Assembly: GCA_903887235.1 (NCBI GenBank)
Contig: CAISOX010000058.1
Location: 23,040 to 87,039 of the forward strand
Source: an uncultured Alphaproteobacteria bacterium
GTDB taxonomy: Bacteria; Pseudomonadota; Alphaproteobacteria; Rickettsiales; Midichloriaceae
Direction: 5' to 3'
Length of the DNA: 64,000 bases
Part shown: piece after piece, positions 18,809 through 32,048 of the stretch
How positions within the stretch are numbered: the stretch's first letter is position 1
Layout of the letters: each line of letters opens with the position of its first letter
Notes under the pieces: generated by a model
Told to the model about the DNA's origin: nothing
Seen by the model: the letters and a program-made list of their open reading frames with translations, nothing else
The model's database searches: none
Translations under genes and position numbers: made by a program

Positions 18809-21496
18809 TTGGAACAAGATAATTCAAAATTAGGTAATACGGTTTCTGTATCGATTGAAAGAGAGATGCAGAGTGCATATTTAGATTACGCTATGAGTGT
18901 AATTGTTAGTCGTGCATTGCCAGATTGCAGAGATGGTTTAAAACCAGTTCATAGAAGAATATTATTTGCTATGAATGAAACTGGAAATCTGCATGATAAA
19001 CCATATAGAAAGTCTGCAAGGGTAATAGGTGAAGTGATGGGTAAATATCATCCTCATGGAGATAGTGCGATTTATTCCGCATTGGTGAGGATGGCCCAAG
19101 ATTTTTCTTTAAGATTACCATTAATAGATGGTCAAGGAAATTTTGGATCTATTGACGGAGATTCTCCTGCTCAGATGAGATATACTGAAGTTAGACTTGC
19201 AAAATCTGCAAATTTTATATTGCAAGATATTGATAAAAATACAGTCGATTTCCAAGATAACTATGATGGTTCTGAAAGAGAACCAAAAGTGCTTCCTTCA
19301 AGGTTTCCAAATTTATTAGTAAATGGTGCAAGTGGTATTGCTGTTGGAATGGCAACTAATATACCAACGCATAATTTAGGTGAAGTTATTGATGGATGTT
19401 GTGCGTTAATAGATAATTCAGAAATTTCAGATCAAGAGCTGATGGAATTTATACCAGCGCCAGATTTTCCAACAGGTGGGGAAATTATCAATGGAGATGA
19501 TGCAAAAATTGCCATTTTAAAAGGAAGAGGTAGTGTTGTAGTTAGGGGCAAGACTTTTGTAGAAGAAAAAAATGGTAGAGAATCAATAATAATATCTGAA
19601 ATACCGTATCAGGTAAATAAATCAGAAATGCTTAAGTCAATTGAGCATTTGGTGAGAGAAAAAGTCATTGAAGGTATATCTGAAATAAGAGATGAAACTA
19701 ATAAATTGGGCATTAGGGTTGTTGTTGAACTTAAACGTGAAGCGCACCCAGACGTAATATTGAATCAACTATATCAAAACACTCAGCTACAAAATAGCTT
19801 CAGTGTTAATATGCTTGCACTTGATGATGGAAGGCCTGAAGTTATGGGTGTAAGAGCAATTTTAAATGTATTTATAGATTTTAGAAGAGAAGTAATTAAG
19901 AGAAGGACTTCTTATTTACTTAATAAAGCAAGAGTAAGAGCGCATTTGTTGATTGGTCTTGCCATAGCAGTTGCCAATATTGATGAGATAATTATACTTA
20001 TAAAATCTTCTGCAGATGCACAAATTGCTAAAGTTAATTTAATGGCTCGTGAGTGGAAATCTGAACAGATAGTACCTCTGCTTAATTTAGTAGCTGATCA
20101 CAGAAATGAAATTAAAGACGGTAAATGTTTTTTAACTGAGGAGCAGGCAAAAGCAATACTTGAAATGAAATTACAACGTTTGACAGCGTTAGAAAAGGGC
20201 AAGATTGACAATGAGTTAGCAGAATTAGCGAAAATAATTAAAGAATATTTAGAATTGTTATTTTCAGATGAAAATTTAATGAATCTAATTAAGGAGGAAT
20301 TATTAACTGTTAAATCTGAAATTGCGACACCAAGAAAGACTGTTATTAAAAATGAGGGAATAAATGTTTCTGATGAAGATTTAATCCAAAAAGAAGATAT
20401 GGTGGTGACTCTCACTAAAACAGGGTTTATAAAAAGAGTTCCACTTAGTGTATATAGGGCGCAAAAGCGTGGTGGAAAAGGTAGATCTGCAATGACAATG
20501 TATGAAGATGACATCATCACAGAATTGCTTGTAACAAATACGCATGCTCCTTTGTTATTTTTTTCATCACTTGGCAAAGTATATAAACTAAAAGTATATA
20601 AATTACCTGAGGCAAGTCCTCAATCTAAAGGTAGGGCGTTAGTAAATTTACTACCTCTTGAGCAGAATGACAGTATTGCTAGTATTATGCCGATGCCAGA
20701 GAATATTGATGAATTAGATAAATTGAATATAGTATTTTCAACACAAAAAGGCAATGCTAGAAGAAATAGCTTAAGTGATTTTACCAATATTCAGGCAAAT
20801 GGAAAAATAGCTATTAAATTGGATGAGGATGATAAGTTGGTTGGGGTATCAGTTTGTAGTGATGATTCACATATATTATTAGCTACTAGCAAAGGAAAAG
20901 CCGTTAGATTTTCTATAGAGGCACTAAGAGTATTTAAAAGTAGATCATCAGATGGTGTTAAGGCGGCTAAATTATCTGGAGGCAAAGATAATGTTGTCTC
21001 GATGTCCATATTGAATTCTGGTGAATTAGATATTTTAAAAAGAGATGAATATCTTAAAATACCTTTTAAAACTAGGTTAAAATTAGCTTTAAAATTATCT
21101 GAAAATCATCAAAAACAGTTAGATATTGGAGATTTAGATGTGAACAAAATTGCTCAGGACGAGCAATTTATTTTGACTATAACGGAAAATGGTTATGGAA
21201 AGAGAACGTCAGCATATGAATATAGGGTGACAAATCGTAATAGCCAAGGTGTGCTCAATATTGATACTGGAAGCAGGAATGGTTTGGTTGTATCGTCATT
21301 TCCAGTGAAGGAAGATGACCAGATAATGTTAATGACAAATTTGGGTACTATCATTAGAACTGAAGTTAATAAAATAAGAGTTACCAGCAGAAATGCAAAG
21401 GGAGTTAAAATTATAGATTTAAATAAAAATGAGAAAGTTGTTTCCATTTCTAAAATATCAATTGAAGATGAAGATGAAGGAGAAGACGAGGCTTAA
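18809..21496 (+). CDS. gyrA: DNA gyrase subunit A
   Basis: DYAMSVIVSRALPDCRDGLKPVHRRILFAM; TTG start. Confidence 0.96.
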   Translation: MEQDNSKLGNTVSVSIEREMQSAYLDYAMSVIVSRALPDCRDGLKPVHRRILFAMNETGNLHDKPYRKSARVIGEVMGKYHPHGDSAIYSALVRMAQDFSLRLPLIDGQGNFGSIDGDSPAQMRYTEVRLAKSANFILQDIDKNTVDFQDNYDGSEREPKVLPSRFPNLLVNGASGIAVGMATNIPTHNLGEVIDGCCALIDNSEISDQELMEFIPAPDFPTGGEIINGDDAKIAILKGRGSVVVRGKTFVEEKNGRESIIISEIPYQVNKSEMLKSIEHLVREKVIEGISEIRDETNKLGIRVVVELKREAHPDVILNQLYQNTQLQNSFSVNMLALDDGRPEVMGVRAILNVFIDFRREVIKRRTSYLLNKARVRAHLLIGLAIAVANIDEIIILIKSSADAQIAKVNLMAREWKSEQIVPLLNLVADHRNEIKDGKCFLTEEQAKAILEMKLQRLTALEKGKIDNELAELAKIIKEYLELLFSDENLMNLIKEELLTVKSEIATPRKTVIKNEGINVSDEDLIQKEDMVVTLTKTGFIKRVPLSVYRAQKRGGKGRSAMTMYEDDIITELLVTNTHAPLLFFSSLGKVYKLKVYKLPEASPQSKGRALVNLLPLEQNDSIASIMPMPENIDELDKLNIVFSTQKGNARRNSLSDFTNIQANGKIAIKLDEDDKLVGVSVCSDDSHILLATSKGKAVRFSIEALRVFKSRSSDGVKAAKLSGGKDNVVSMSILNSGELDILKRDEYLKIPFKTRLKLALKLSENHQKQLDIGDLDVNKIAQDEQFILTITENGYGKRTSAYEYRVTNRNSQGVLNIDTGSRNGLVVSSFPVKEDDQIMLMTNLGTIIRTEVNKIRVTSRNAKGVKIIDLNKNEKVVSISKISIEDEDEGEDEA

Positions 21497-22823
21497 TTAT
21501 AAAGCAATTACAGCTTGCTACTATTTTATTGCCTTTGTTTTTGTCTGCCTATTTAATACTAATCCTTCGTATTCAAAAATTGAAATAAATATTGATAATG
21601 GTGTATCTGAGGCTTTACCAGTTGCAATTTCTGAATTTGATGGTCAAAACCTGGATTCAATAGAATTTGGAGCTAAAATCAGAGATGTTTTGGTGAATGA
21701 TTTAGAAAACTCCGGTTTGTTTAGGGTTATTGATAATGAGGCATTTTTAGAATTACCATCATTTAGTAAAACTCCTATTTTTACTAATTGGCGTACTGTT
21801 AATGCAAATATGCTACTAGTTACAAAAGTCAATTTAGACAGACAAAATAATTTTGTTGATGTTAGCTATAAGTTATACGATGTATTCAAGGAAAAAGAAG
21901 TAGAAAGTGGTGATTACAAAATTGTTATAGATGGATGGAGGAGAATTGCACATAAGATAGCAAATAGTATTTATAAAAAGTTTCTTGGTGTTGAGGGGTA
22001 TTTTGATTCACGTGTGATATTTGTTGCTGAAATAGGAGATGAGAAAAATAGAATGAAAAGGTTAGCAATAATGGATCAAGATGGAGCAAATTTTAAATTC
22101 TTAACAAATGGGGATGAGCTTATATTATCACCAAGATTTGACACAAAATCTCAAAGAATAACTTTCATGAGCTATAAAAATAGAAAAAACCCTCCAAAAG
22201 TGTACGTGTTGGATCTAGAAACAGGGAAAGAGGATTTAATTGGAGATATGTCAGGGATGACTTTTGCCCCTCATTTTGCTCCAGATAATAATCATGTGAT
22301 TATGTCGCTTGCAAAGAAGGGGACGACTAATATCTATGAAATTGATTTAAATTCAAAAGTGAAGAAGGAGATGACCAATTCGTCAGGTGGTATTGATACA
22401 TCACCATCTTATTCGCCCGATGGTAAATATATTTTATTTAATTCAGATAGGGGAGGAGCAAGTAGCCAAATTTATATAATGGACAGAGATGGTTCAAATA
22501 TTAAAAAGATAAGTGCAGGAAAAGGAAGTTATAGAACTCCGATATGGTCTCCTGATGGTAAGTGGATAGCATTTACCAAGATATCAGGTAGTTTTTATAT
22601 AGGTATTATGAAGCCTGATGGCAGTGACGAAAGGTTATTAACTAGTAGCAGGCTAGAGGAAGGACCCTCATGGGCGCCCAATAGTAGGACAGTAATTTTT
22701 AGCAGGCAAAAAAATACTGGAGAAAATAAGCTTTACGCTATTGATATTGATGGTAATAATGAGAGGTTGTTTTATTCCCCAACAAACGGATCGCAACCCT
22801 CTTGGTCAGCGCATTTAAATTGA
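21468..22823 (+). CDS. tolB: Tol-Pal system beta-propeller protein TolB
   Basis: Signal peptide and SPDGKYILFNSDRGGASSQIYIMDRDG propeller repeats; overlaps the gyrA 3' end. Confidence 0.92.
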   Translation: MKMKEKTRLNYKAITACYYFIAFVFVCLFNTNPSYSKIEINIDNGVSEALPVAISEFDGQNLDSIEFGAKIRDVLVNDLENSGLFRVIDNEAFLELPSFSKTPIFTNWRTVNANMLLVTKVNLDRQNNFVDVSYKLYDVFKEKEVESGDYKIVIDGWRRIAHKIANSIYKKFLGVEGYFDSRVIFVAEIGDEKNRMKRLAIMDQDGANFKFLTNGDELILSPRFDTKSQRITFMSYKNRKNPPKVYVLDLETGKEDLIGDMSGMTFAPHFAPDNNHVIMSLAKKGTTNIYEIDLNSKVKKEMTNSSGGIDTSPSYSPDGKYILFNSDRGGASSQIYIMDRDGSNIKKISAGKGSYRTPIWSPDGKWIAFTKISGSFYIGIMKPDGSDERLLTSSRLEEGPSWAPNSRTVIFSRQKNTGENKLYAIDIDGNNERLFYSPTNGSQPSWSAHLN

Positions 22824-23042
22824 TAAATATTTTAATCTGAGCATGTTATTGTAGATGGCCTGTTGCTTTATTTATCCTAGTTTAATTCACTCAAAAATAA
22901 TTTAACTTACACAAAGAAAATGATTGACCTTGAGTGACTTTATGATTAATTGCTGAATTTGCCCCCTTATTTTATAGAATAAACAAATTTTGCTTGATTT
23001 TTAGAGTATATACCAGTAATTATGATTTACCATGTTTTGGTA

Positions 23043-23118
23043 GGGCGATTAGCTCAGCTGGTAGAGCATCTCGTTTACACCGAGGAGGTCGGCAGTTCGA
23101 CCCTGTCATCGCCCACCA
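23043..23118 (+). tRNA. tRNA-Val (TAC)
   Basis: Cloverleaf gggcgat...ctcg-tttacac-cgag...ggcagttcgaccctgtc-atcgccc-acca. Confidence 0.95.
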
Positions 23119-23138
23119 TTTAATTTTATCCCTGAAAT

Positions 23139-23215
<77 letters not shown>

Positions 23216-23237
23216 TTTTTAAATCAACTATTAATAA

Positions 23238-23945
23238 TTAATTCGACAGATAGTTATATAATTGGCGCCCATTTTTTTTCAACCATAATCTTGACTCTCT
23301 ATAATTTGGGTCAATTTCAGCAACGAGGTTCCAAAATTTATTACTGTGGTTCATTTCTTTTAAATGACAAAGCTCATGAATAACCAAATAGCTTAGAATA
23401 TTTTTTGGTGCAAATATAATTCTCCAATTGAAATTTAGATTTTTTAATGAGGAGCAACTTCCCCATTTAGTACGAAGTTCTTTGACTACTATATTGTTAT
23501 ATTTAAAATTATATTGCTTAGCATAAAAAGCGCATAAAGCATCTATTTCAGATGACAGTATATTTTTTAAGAACACTTTTAGTGTACCATTTAAACTACA
23601 TTTTTTTGAATATACAACGAGCTGATTATTTTTTATAAATACACTTGAGTATAAACTTGTTTCGGTGTAAATAAGTTCATGCAATTCACCAAAAATTGGA
23701 TATTCGGTACGAATGAGCTTAGCATCTATAAAATTGCTGGATAGATTTTTTAATTTATCTTGAATCCATTTTTCTTTACTCAATAAAAATTTATATCCTA
23801 ATTTTTCTGAAACTCCCAAAGGCAATACCAACTCCACATGTTGATTTACTATCCTTATAGCCACATTTTTTGCCTTAGTACTTTTCCTGACTTTTAGATT
23901 ATACTCCTTAGTTAGATCTGCAATTTTATTCATTAAGCAAAACAA
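23238..23945 (-). CDS. YgjP/DUF45-family metal-dependent hydrolase
   Basis: ELRTKWGSCSSLKNLNFNWRIIFAPKNILSYLVIHELCHLKEMNHSNKFW. Confidence 0.9.
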   Translation of the reverse strand: MFCLMNKIADLTKEYNLKVRKSTKAKNVAIRIVNQHVELVLPLGVSEKLGYKFLLSKEKWIQDKLKNLSSNFIDAKLIRTEYPIFGELHELIYTETSLYSSVFIKNNQLVVYSKKCSLNGTLKVFLKNILSSEIDALCAFYAKQYNFKYNNIVVKELRTKWGSCSSLKNLNFNWRIIFAPKNILSYLVIHELCHLKEMNHSNKFWNLVAEIDPNYRESRLWLKKNGRQLYNYLSN

Positions 23946-24031
23946 CTTACTTTAAGCAGAACATTCTATCATACTTCCTCAAAAATCAAAACCTAAGTAG
24001 ATTATTAACTATAAAAGTTGCAGTAAAAAAT

Positions 24032-26643
24032 ATGTCATTTGAAATATTTGGTAATTCATTAAGTTTTAAAATTGGTAAATTATTTGGAGGTATTTTAAAT
24101 AAGAAGCTATTTAAAAATAAAGTTTTTTTAAGCACTGAAGGTAAGAGGCTGGAAACAATCAACGTGCAAACTGTAAAGTATGGTAAAGAAATACCGATCG
24201 TTTATGGAAATGTGAAATTAGCAGGTAACATAATATGGGATTCAGGCTTAAAAGAATTAAAAAATGTTATTTCCAAAAGCCATAATGCTCCGAATCAAAG
24301 TTCAGAGTATTCTTATACTAAATATGAATATAAAATTTCACTTGCAATTGCCCTATGCGAAGGTGAAATTAAAGGCGTTTTGAGAATTTGGATCAATAAT
24401 ATAGTTATAAATAAAAGCTTGTATAATATCCGTGTTTATAATGGTTCAAATCAGCAATTACCCGATCCTCTTATTGAAAAAGTTGAAGGAAAGGGAAAAA
24501 CCTGCGCATTTAGAGGAATTGCATATGTTGTGTTTGAAGATTTTCCAATAAGTAAATTCAAAAATCAAATTCCAAAATTTAATTTTGAAGTTATAAGAAA
24601 TAGTAATATCAATAACCCAAACAATTTGCAGAATTTGATAAATTCGGTAGTTATAATACCTGGAAGCGGAGAGTATGTTTATGACACGCAAATACAGAAA
24701 AAAAGCTATTACAAAAATGAACCTTATGAATACATAGAAATAAGTGTTAATAACAACACAGATAATAGCCAAAGTGATGCGGTGGTTTCCTTAAATCAGC
24801 TAAAAACAACATTGCCAAATGTAAAATGGGTGTCACCTGTGGTAAATTGGTATGCAACTAATTTAAATGCAGGTATTTCTAAGATATTGCCAGGTGTTGA
24901 ATATCAAGGTGGAAAAGTAACAGTGACTCCGGATGAATGGAAGGTGTCAAATTACAACAGGAATACTGCCTATGTCATTTCTAAAAAACATAATCAACCA
25001 ATTTATGGTGGCACAATAAATGACATGAGTATTTTGAGGTTTTTGGATGAATTAAAGAACAGGGGATACTCAATTATGTTTTATCCAATGGTATTGGTGG
25101 ATGAGCACAACAAACCATGGAGAGGCAGGATATATGCAAATAATGAAAGTGATGTAAACAATTTCTTTGATGGGGAGACTGGCTATAATCAATTTATTTT
25201 ACATTATGCAAAGCTTGTTAAGGGTAAGGTTGATGCTTTTTTGATTGGGTCTGAGATGATAGGGCTCACAAAATTTAAATCTAAGGGAGATAAATTTCCA
25301 GCTGTTGAAAATTAATTGAGTTGGCAAAGCAGGTAAAGGAAATTTTGGGCAAAAATGTAAAGATATCATACGGGGCAGATTGGAGCGAATTTCATCATAC
25401 CGATGGTGGATGGTATAATTTAGATAAACTATGGGCATCTGAGTATATTGATTTCGTTGGGATTGATGCATATTTTCCTCTTACAAATAATAATAAAACA
25501 ACTTATGACCTTCAAGAGGTCATAGATGCTTGGGAAGCAGGGGAAGGATATGACTATTACCTTGATGCTAAAGGAAAAAAGCAACCGCTTGACGCAAAAT
25601 ATGCATGGAAAAATATTAAGTGGTGGTGGGAGAATAACCACATAAATCCTGATGGCAATAAAACAAATTGGCAACCCAAATCTAAAAAAATATGGTTTAC
25701 AGAAATAGGATTTCCCTCAATAGATTGTGCCACCAATCAACCAAATGTTTTTTATGACCCAAGTAGTGCTGAATCTAATATTCCAAAGCATTCAAAAGGA
25801 AAAGTGGATTTTCAGGCTCAAAAAATAGGTTTACTTGCAACTGAAATGAAGTGGAAAAATTCTAGCATGATTGAAAATAAGTTCATCTGGGCATGGGACG
25901 CAAGACCATATCCAAGTTGGCCAGATAGAAGAGATGTTTGGGCAGATGGTGATTGCTGGATTAAAGGACACTGGATACAAGGCAAATTTTTTCAATCCAA
26001 TCTAAATGCCGTGCTACTTGATATATGTAAAAAGGCAAATTTGAAACCAGACCAAATAGACGTTAGCAAAATCAATAGTGACATCATTGGTTTTTGTATA
26101 TTTGATAACTCAACTGCAAAAAATATCATCAAAGACCTAAGTAAATTATATCACTTTGCCGTATATGAGGAGGGGCAAAAAATTGACTTTATTCCTAAAG
26201 AGAGCAGGGCTCTCAATCATATTGATAGTGGTGATATCGTGGTTAAGCAGGACGATATGCAAAGCACGTTTTCAGTTTATAAATTAGGCAGTGAGGAGCT
26301 CATCTCTGAAGTGAAATTGAACTATATCCTTTATGATCAAGAATATGTTTTAACCAATGCAACTGCCAAAAATTATCAACTAAATCATAACAATGAATTT
26401 TTCATAGATGCTTCAATAATCTTAACTGAGTCTGAAGCTGATGGAATGGTGCAAAAATTACTGAACGATTTTAGCATCCAAGACACAATTGTAGCCTTTG
26501 CATTACCAATGACATATGCACACCTAAAGCCCAACGACCTAATACAAATTGAATATAAATCACAAAGCTATGTTCTTGAAATTGTAAAAATTGAAATAAA
26601 AAACATCTCAACCATCAATATTTTTGGCATCCAAGTTTCCTAA
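24032..26643 (+). pseudogene. Gene-transfer-agent / phage tail tip protein (GTA TIM-barrel-like, gp15-like), split by an apparent single-nt frameshift at ~25313
   Basis: ORFs 24032-25315 and 25321-26643 join across a -1 shift: ...KGDKFPAVEN | LIELAKQVKEILGKNVKISYGADWSEFHH... Confidence 0.75.
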
Positions 26644-26702
26644 AAAACAAAAACTTTTAGCATTTTTCAAAATACAACCTATAGATTAAAATATTAACGT
26701 AA

Positions 26703-26736
26703 TTGTAACGTAATTGTAACATTGTATGTGTATACT
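26703..26736 (+). promoter_or_regulatory. Candidate promoter/operator, copy A (TTGTAAC direct repeat, 11-bp period, plus TGTGTATACT)
   Basis: ttgtaac at 26703 and 26714, TATACT at 26731; same arrangement at 43278-43311. Confidence 0.55.
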
Positions 26737-26802
26737 ACGCTATATGAAGTAACAGTAGTTACTAAACATTTAAAATAACGAGAGCAGACTTGAAGTTAAA
26801 TT

Positions 26803-26847
26803 ATGACTTTAGGTAAACTTAGTTTAACAATTAAAAAGGAGAAATAA
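26803..26847 (+). other. Conserved leader mini-ORF MTLGKLSLTIKKEK, copy A
   Basis: ATG exactly 47 nt before the 26850 start; near-identical leader at 43338. Confidence 0.55.
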
Positions 26848-26849
26848 TT

Positions 26850-27410
26850 ATGTCGTTTCATAGTACAAGACAAGTAAACAATCAAGCTAGACTGAATGAA
26901 AATAAACCTAACAAGGACTTTGAGGCTTGTTATAATGATTTTTTTAATCCAATGATGAAAGTAATCAGTAGCGCTGTTGATGTCAGTATAGGTAATAAGG
27001 ATTTGTTTAATTCTGGTCATTATAAGAATTATAAAGAGACTAGTATACAATTCAATAACATTATAAGCTATTCTAAAAAGGACATTTTAGATTTATTCGA
27101 ACAGGTGGGTCATGCAAAAATAGGACTTAGATACTGCAATGATGTTATAAATGGATCTAACAAGAAGAAAAATTCATCAGATTTGTTAAATAAATGTAAT
27201 GTTGATGAGGGCATTATGAGTCTTAATGATCTTCGCAAGGAGCTTTGCAAAGATGCAGTTGAGCTATTAACTCGCGTTACCGAGGAATATGATAATGAGA
27301 TTGGTATGAGTAATAATATTCTTGAGCTTGCTAACTATCTTGCGAATTGGCACGAGAATAATTATGATGAATCACAGCTATCATTACCTGTGCCAGGTGA
27401 CACCAATTAA
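26850..27410 (+). CDS. Hypothetical orphan protein (candidate secreted effector)
   Basis: 186 aa frame with good Shine-Dalgarno (aaggag); no recognised family. Confidence 0.6.
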   Translation: MSFHSTRQVNNQARLNENKPNKDFEACYNDFFNPMMKVISSAVDVSIGNKDLFNSGHYKNYKETSIQFNNIISYSKKDILDLFEQVGHAKIGLRYCNDVINGSNKKKNSSDLLNKCNVDEGIMSLNDLRKELCKDAVELLTRVTEEYDNEIGMSNNILELANYLANWHENNYDESQLSLPVPGDTN

Positions 27411-27543
27411 ATTCATGAATGATTAATGAACTAAAGCAACAAAATAAGAGCACTGAAAGTTTTTGCAACAGGACAAAAATTTTTAGTGTTCTTTTTGCAA
27501 AAAATAGATACAGTAAATCAGAAAATTTTGATTTTGGTATACG

Positions 27544-28546
27544 ATGAAACTAAAGAAGAGAATATTTTTTATCACAATACTTTTTGCATCAAATATTATT
27601 TCTGTGTTGGGGCATGATTTTTATCAAAAAACAGCAATGGGATATAATAAAACTTCTGACTATAGTCATTCAGGTGTTGAACCTGAAGTTGGTGTGAGCT
27701 CAAAATTTTCTCCGAGTTTTGAGATTGGACTTGGTGTTAAGGCTACTAATAGGTTAAACTTAGAGCTGATGCTACACCATATAAATCATAAATTTAATGG
27801 AGCAAAGTATGAAAAACATAGTTATCTGGTTGTGCCAGCGCCAAACAGTTGGAACACAGATGTTGATATAGATGCTTATGTTGGATTGAAAAATTCTATT
27901 CAAACCAATGCAATTTTTCTTAATTTTAAATACGATATCATAGAGACAGAGCATAATAAAGTTACACCGTTTGCATTTGCAGGAGTTGGAGTTGCAAGAA
28001 ATTCTTCTAAGGATTTTATCTTTGGTATACATAAAGAGAGATATGTCTCGAATCCTACAGGGGAGAATAACAAAATTATATATCCTGGAGCTAAAAACAC
28101 ATCTTTAGCTTGGCAATTAGGTACTGGGTTTAGAATCAATTGTTGGAGAAAAGTTGATTGGGAAATAAGCGCAAGATACTACGATTACGGAAAAAGCACA
28201 TCTGAAATTGGCACTTACTACAACAAAATTTACAATGAACAAAGCGGATATCTTTCAAAACAAACAATTACAGGAGATAAAATTGGGACGAAAATTAGGG
28301 GGCTTGGTGCTTCAACGGGGTTGATATTTAAATTCTAATATTTTAACCTATGCTTTAATGGGTGGGGTATCAATTGCTATGACTGAGAGAATAAATTTTG
28401 ATATTGGGTATAAATTCCAAGATTTTGGCAAAACCAAAGGATTTAATAAATATAAAATACCGTCAGGGACAGTATTACCTATTGATCCAGAGAAATTTAG
28501 CATAAGAGCTCATATCGCGACAATTGGTGTTAGATATCACTTTTAG
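27544..28546 (+). pseudogene. Outer-membrane beta-barrel (opacity/surface antigen family), apparent +1 frameshift near 28325-28340
   Basis: ORF 27544-28338 continues in the +1 frame as LNSNILTYALMGGVSIAMTERINFDIGYKFQDFG...ATIGVRYHF (terminal aromatic of an OMP). Confidence 0.7.
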
Positions 28547-28561
28547 AATTTGTTGTATAAC

Positions 28562-28722
28562 TATTAATCACCAAAAATAACCTAACATTTAAATTTAGTC
28601 TTTTTGGTGATTTTCTCACATCATCTTCGCCATGTATCGAGATACGTTAAGCTCAGATGCCATAAAATAATCTCCTAAAAATAGTGGTTTATTTTTCAAT
28701 TTATTTTTGGTGATTAGTATCA
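28562..28722. repeat. MITE-like palindromic repeat, copy 2
   Basis: attaatcaccaaaaataa...ttatttttggtgattagtat; interior cacatcatcttcgccatgtatcgagatacgttaagctcagatgccataaaa matches copy 1. Confidence 0.75.
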
Positions 28723-29012
28723 TTTGAGTTAGCAATTGAATTTTTTAAGGGCTCAACCTTCTTTAGGGCCATTTTCTTTAGTGTCATGCCAATTTTGTTA
28801 ATGACCAAAAGGGTTGGATTATCATGGGGGGTGGTGGATTGAGTTCACTTCACAGTTTATCTAAAAAAGAATTAATTTCAATTTTATGAAGTGTCATTGC
28901 ATACAATAACTGAATAAATCTAATTGAGCGGTATTGTATCAATATGTAACAGATATTTTGATTAAACCTTAATTTTGTGCTACTATGGCACATAAAATTT
29001 TATTTCATATAA

Positions 29013-31412
<2,400 letters not shown>

Positions 31413-31451
31413 TTACTGATTAACTGATTTTAATATTATGGATGTATAATT

Positions 31452-31766
31452 ATGATATCGTGGATATATCTTGTTTTAGCGGGTCTTTTTGAGATAGTAT
31501 TTGCTATAGCGCTGAAATTATCAGAGGACTTTACAAAAACTAGATGGATAGTTGTTTTTATGATATCTAGTGTGTTTAGTTTTTATTTTTTATCTAAATC
31601 CTTAGCAAGAATACCAATTGGCACCGCATATTTAATTTGGAGTGGAATTGGCGGGGTTGGTGCTGTGATGGTTGGTATCATGTTTTTTAATGAACCCACA
31701 ACACCTCTAAGATTGTTTTTTATGGCTTTAATAATTATTGCAATGATAGGCCTGAAACTGTATTAA
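31452..31766 (+). CDS. SMR-family transporter, SugE/Gdx-like
   Basis: Four hydrophobic segments, LAGLFEIVFAIALKLS, IPIGTAYLIWSGIGGVGAVMVGI. Confidence 0.8.
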   Translation: MISWIYLVLAGLFEIVFAIALKLSEDFTKTRWIVVFMISSVFSFYFLSKSLARIPIGTAYLIWSGIGGVGAVMVGIMFFNEPTTPLRLFFMALIIIAMIGLKLY

Positions 31767-32048
31767 AAAATTTTAAACTAAAGGCAAAATTTTTTAATAT
31801 TAGGATTTTTATTTCCTTTCTATGTCTCACTTATGTTAGGTTATGTTAAGTTTTTTAGTAATAAATTAGCAATTCTAGTAATTTTTGATACCAATACAAA
31901 GTTGAAATAAGATGGCTGTTGTAAAAATTATGTCATTGTTTTATATATGAATTTGATTAATTTTAATTAATTGATTAAGATGTAGTTGTAAACATGAATG
32001 AGTGTAAACCTAAGAGGGTATTTTATGAATATTAAAATGAGATAAATT

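Noticed and set aside
20098-20577. 159-aa reverse-strand ORF
   Set aside because: Antisense within gyrA; no family resemblance
25290-25330. Programmed -1 frameshift in the GTA tail gene
   Set aside because: GAAAATTAA is a poor slippery heptamer with no obvious stimulatory structure; mutation or sequencing error is simpler
26803-26847. Leader mini-ORF as a functional small protein
   Set aside because: Only two copies, both differences non-synonymous; translation is plausible but unproven, so kept as a leader element rather than a CDS
28740-28920. Possible transposase remnant upstream of gyrB
   Set aside because: Short, no readable motif in any frame; not enough support
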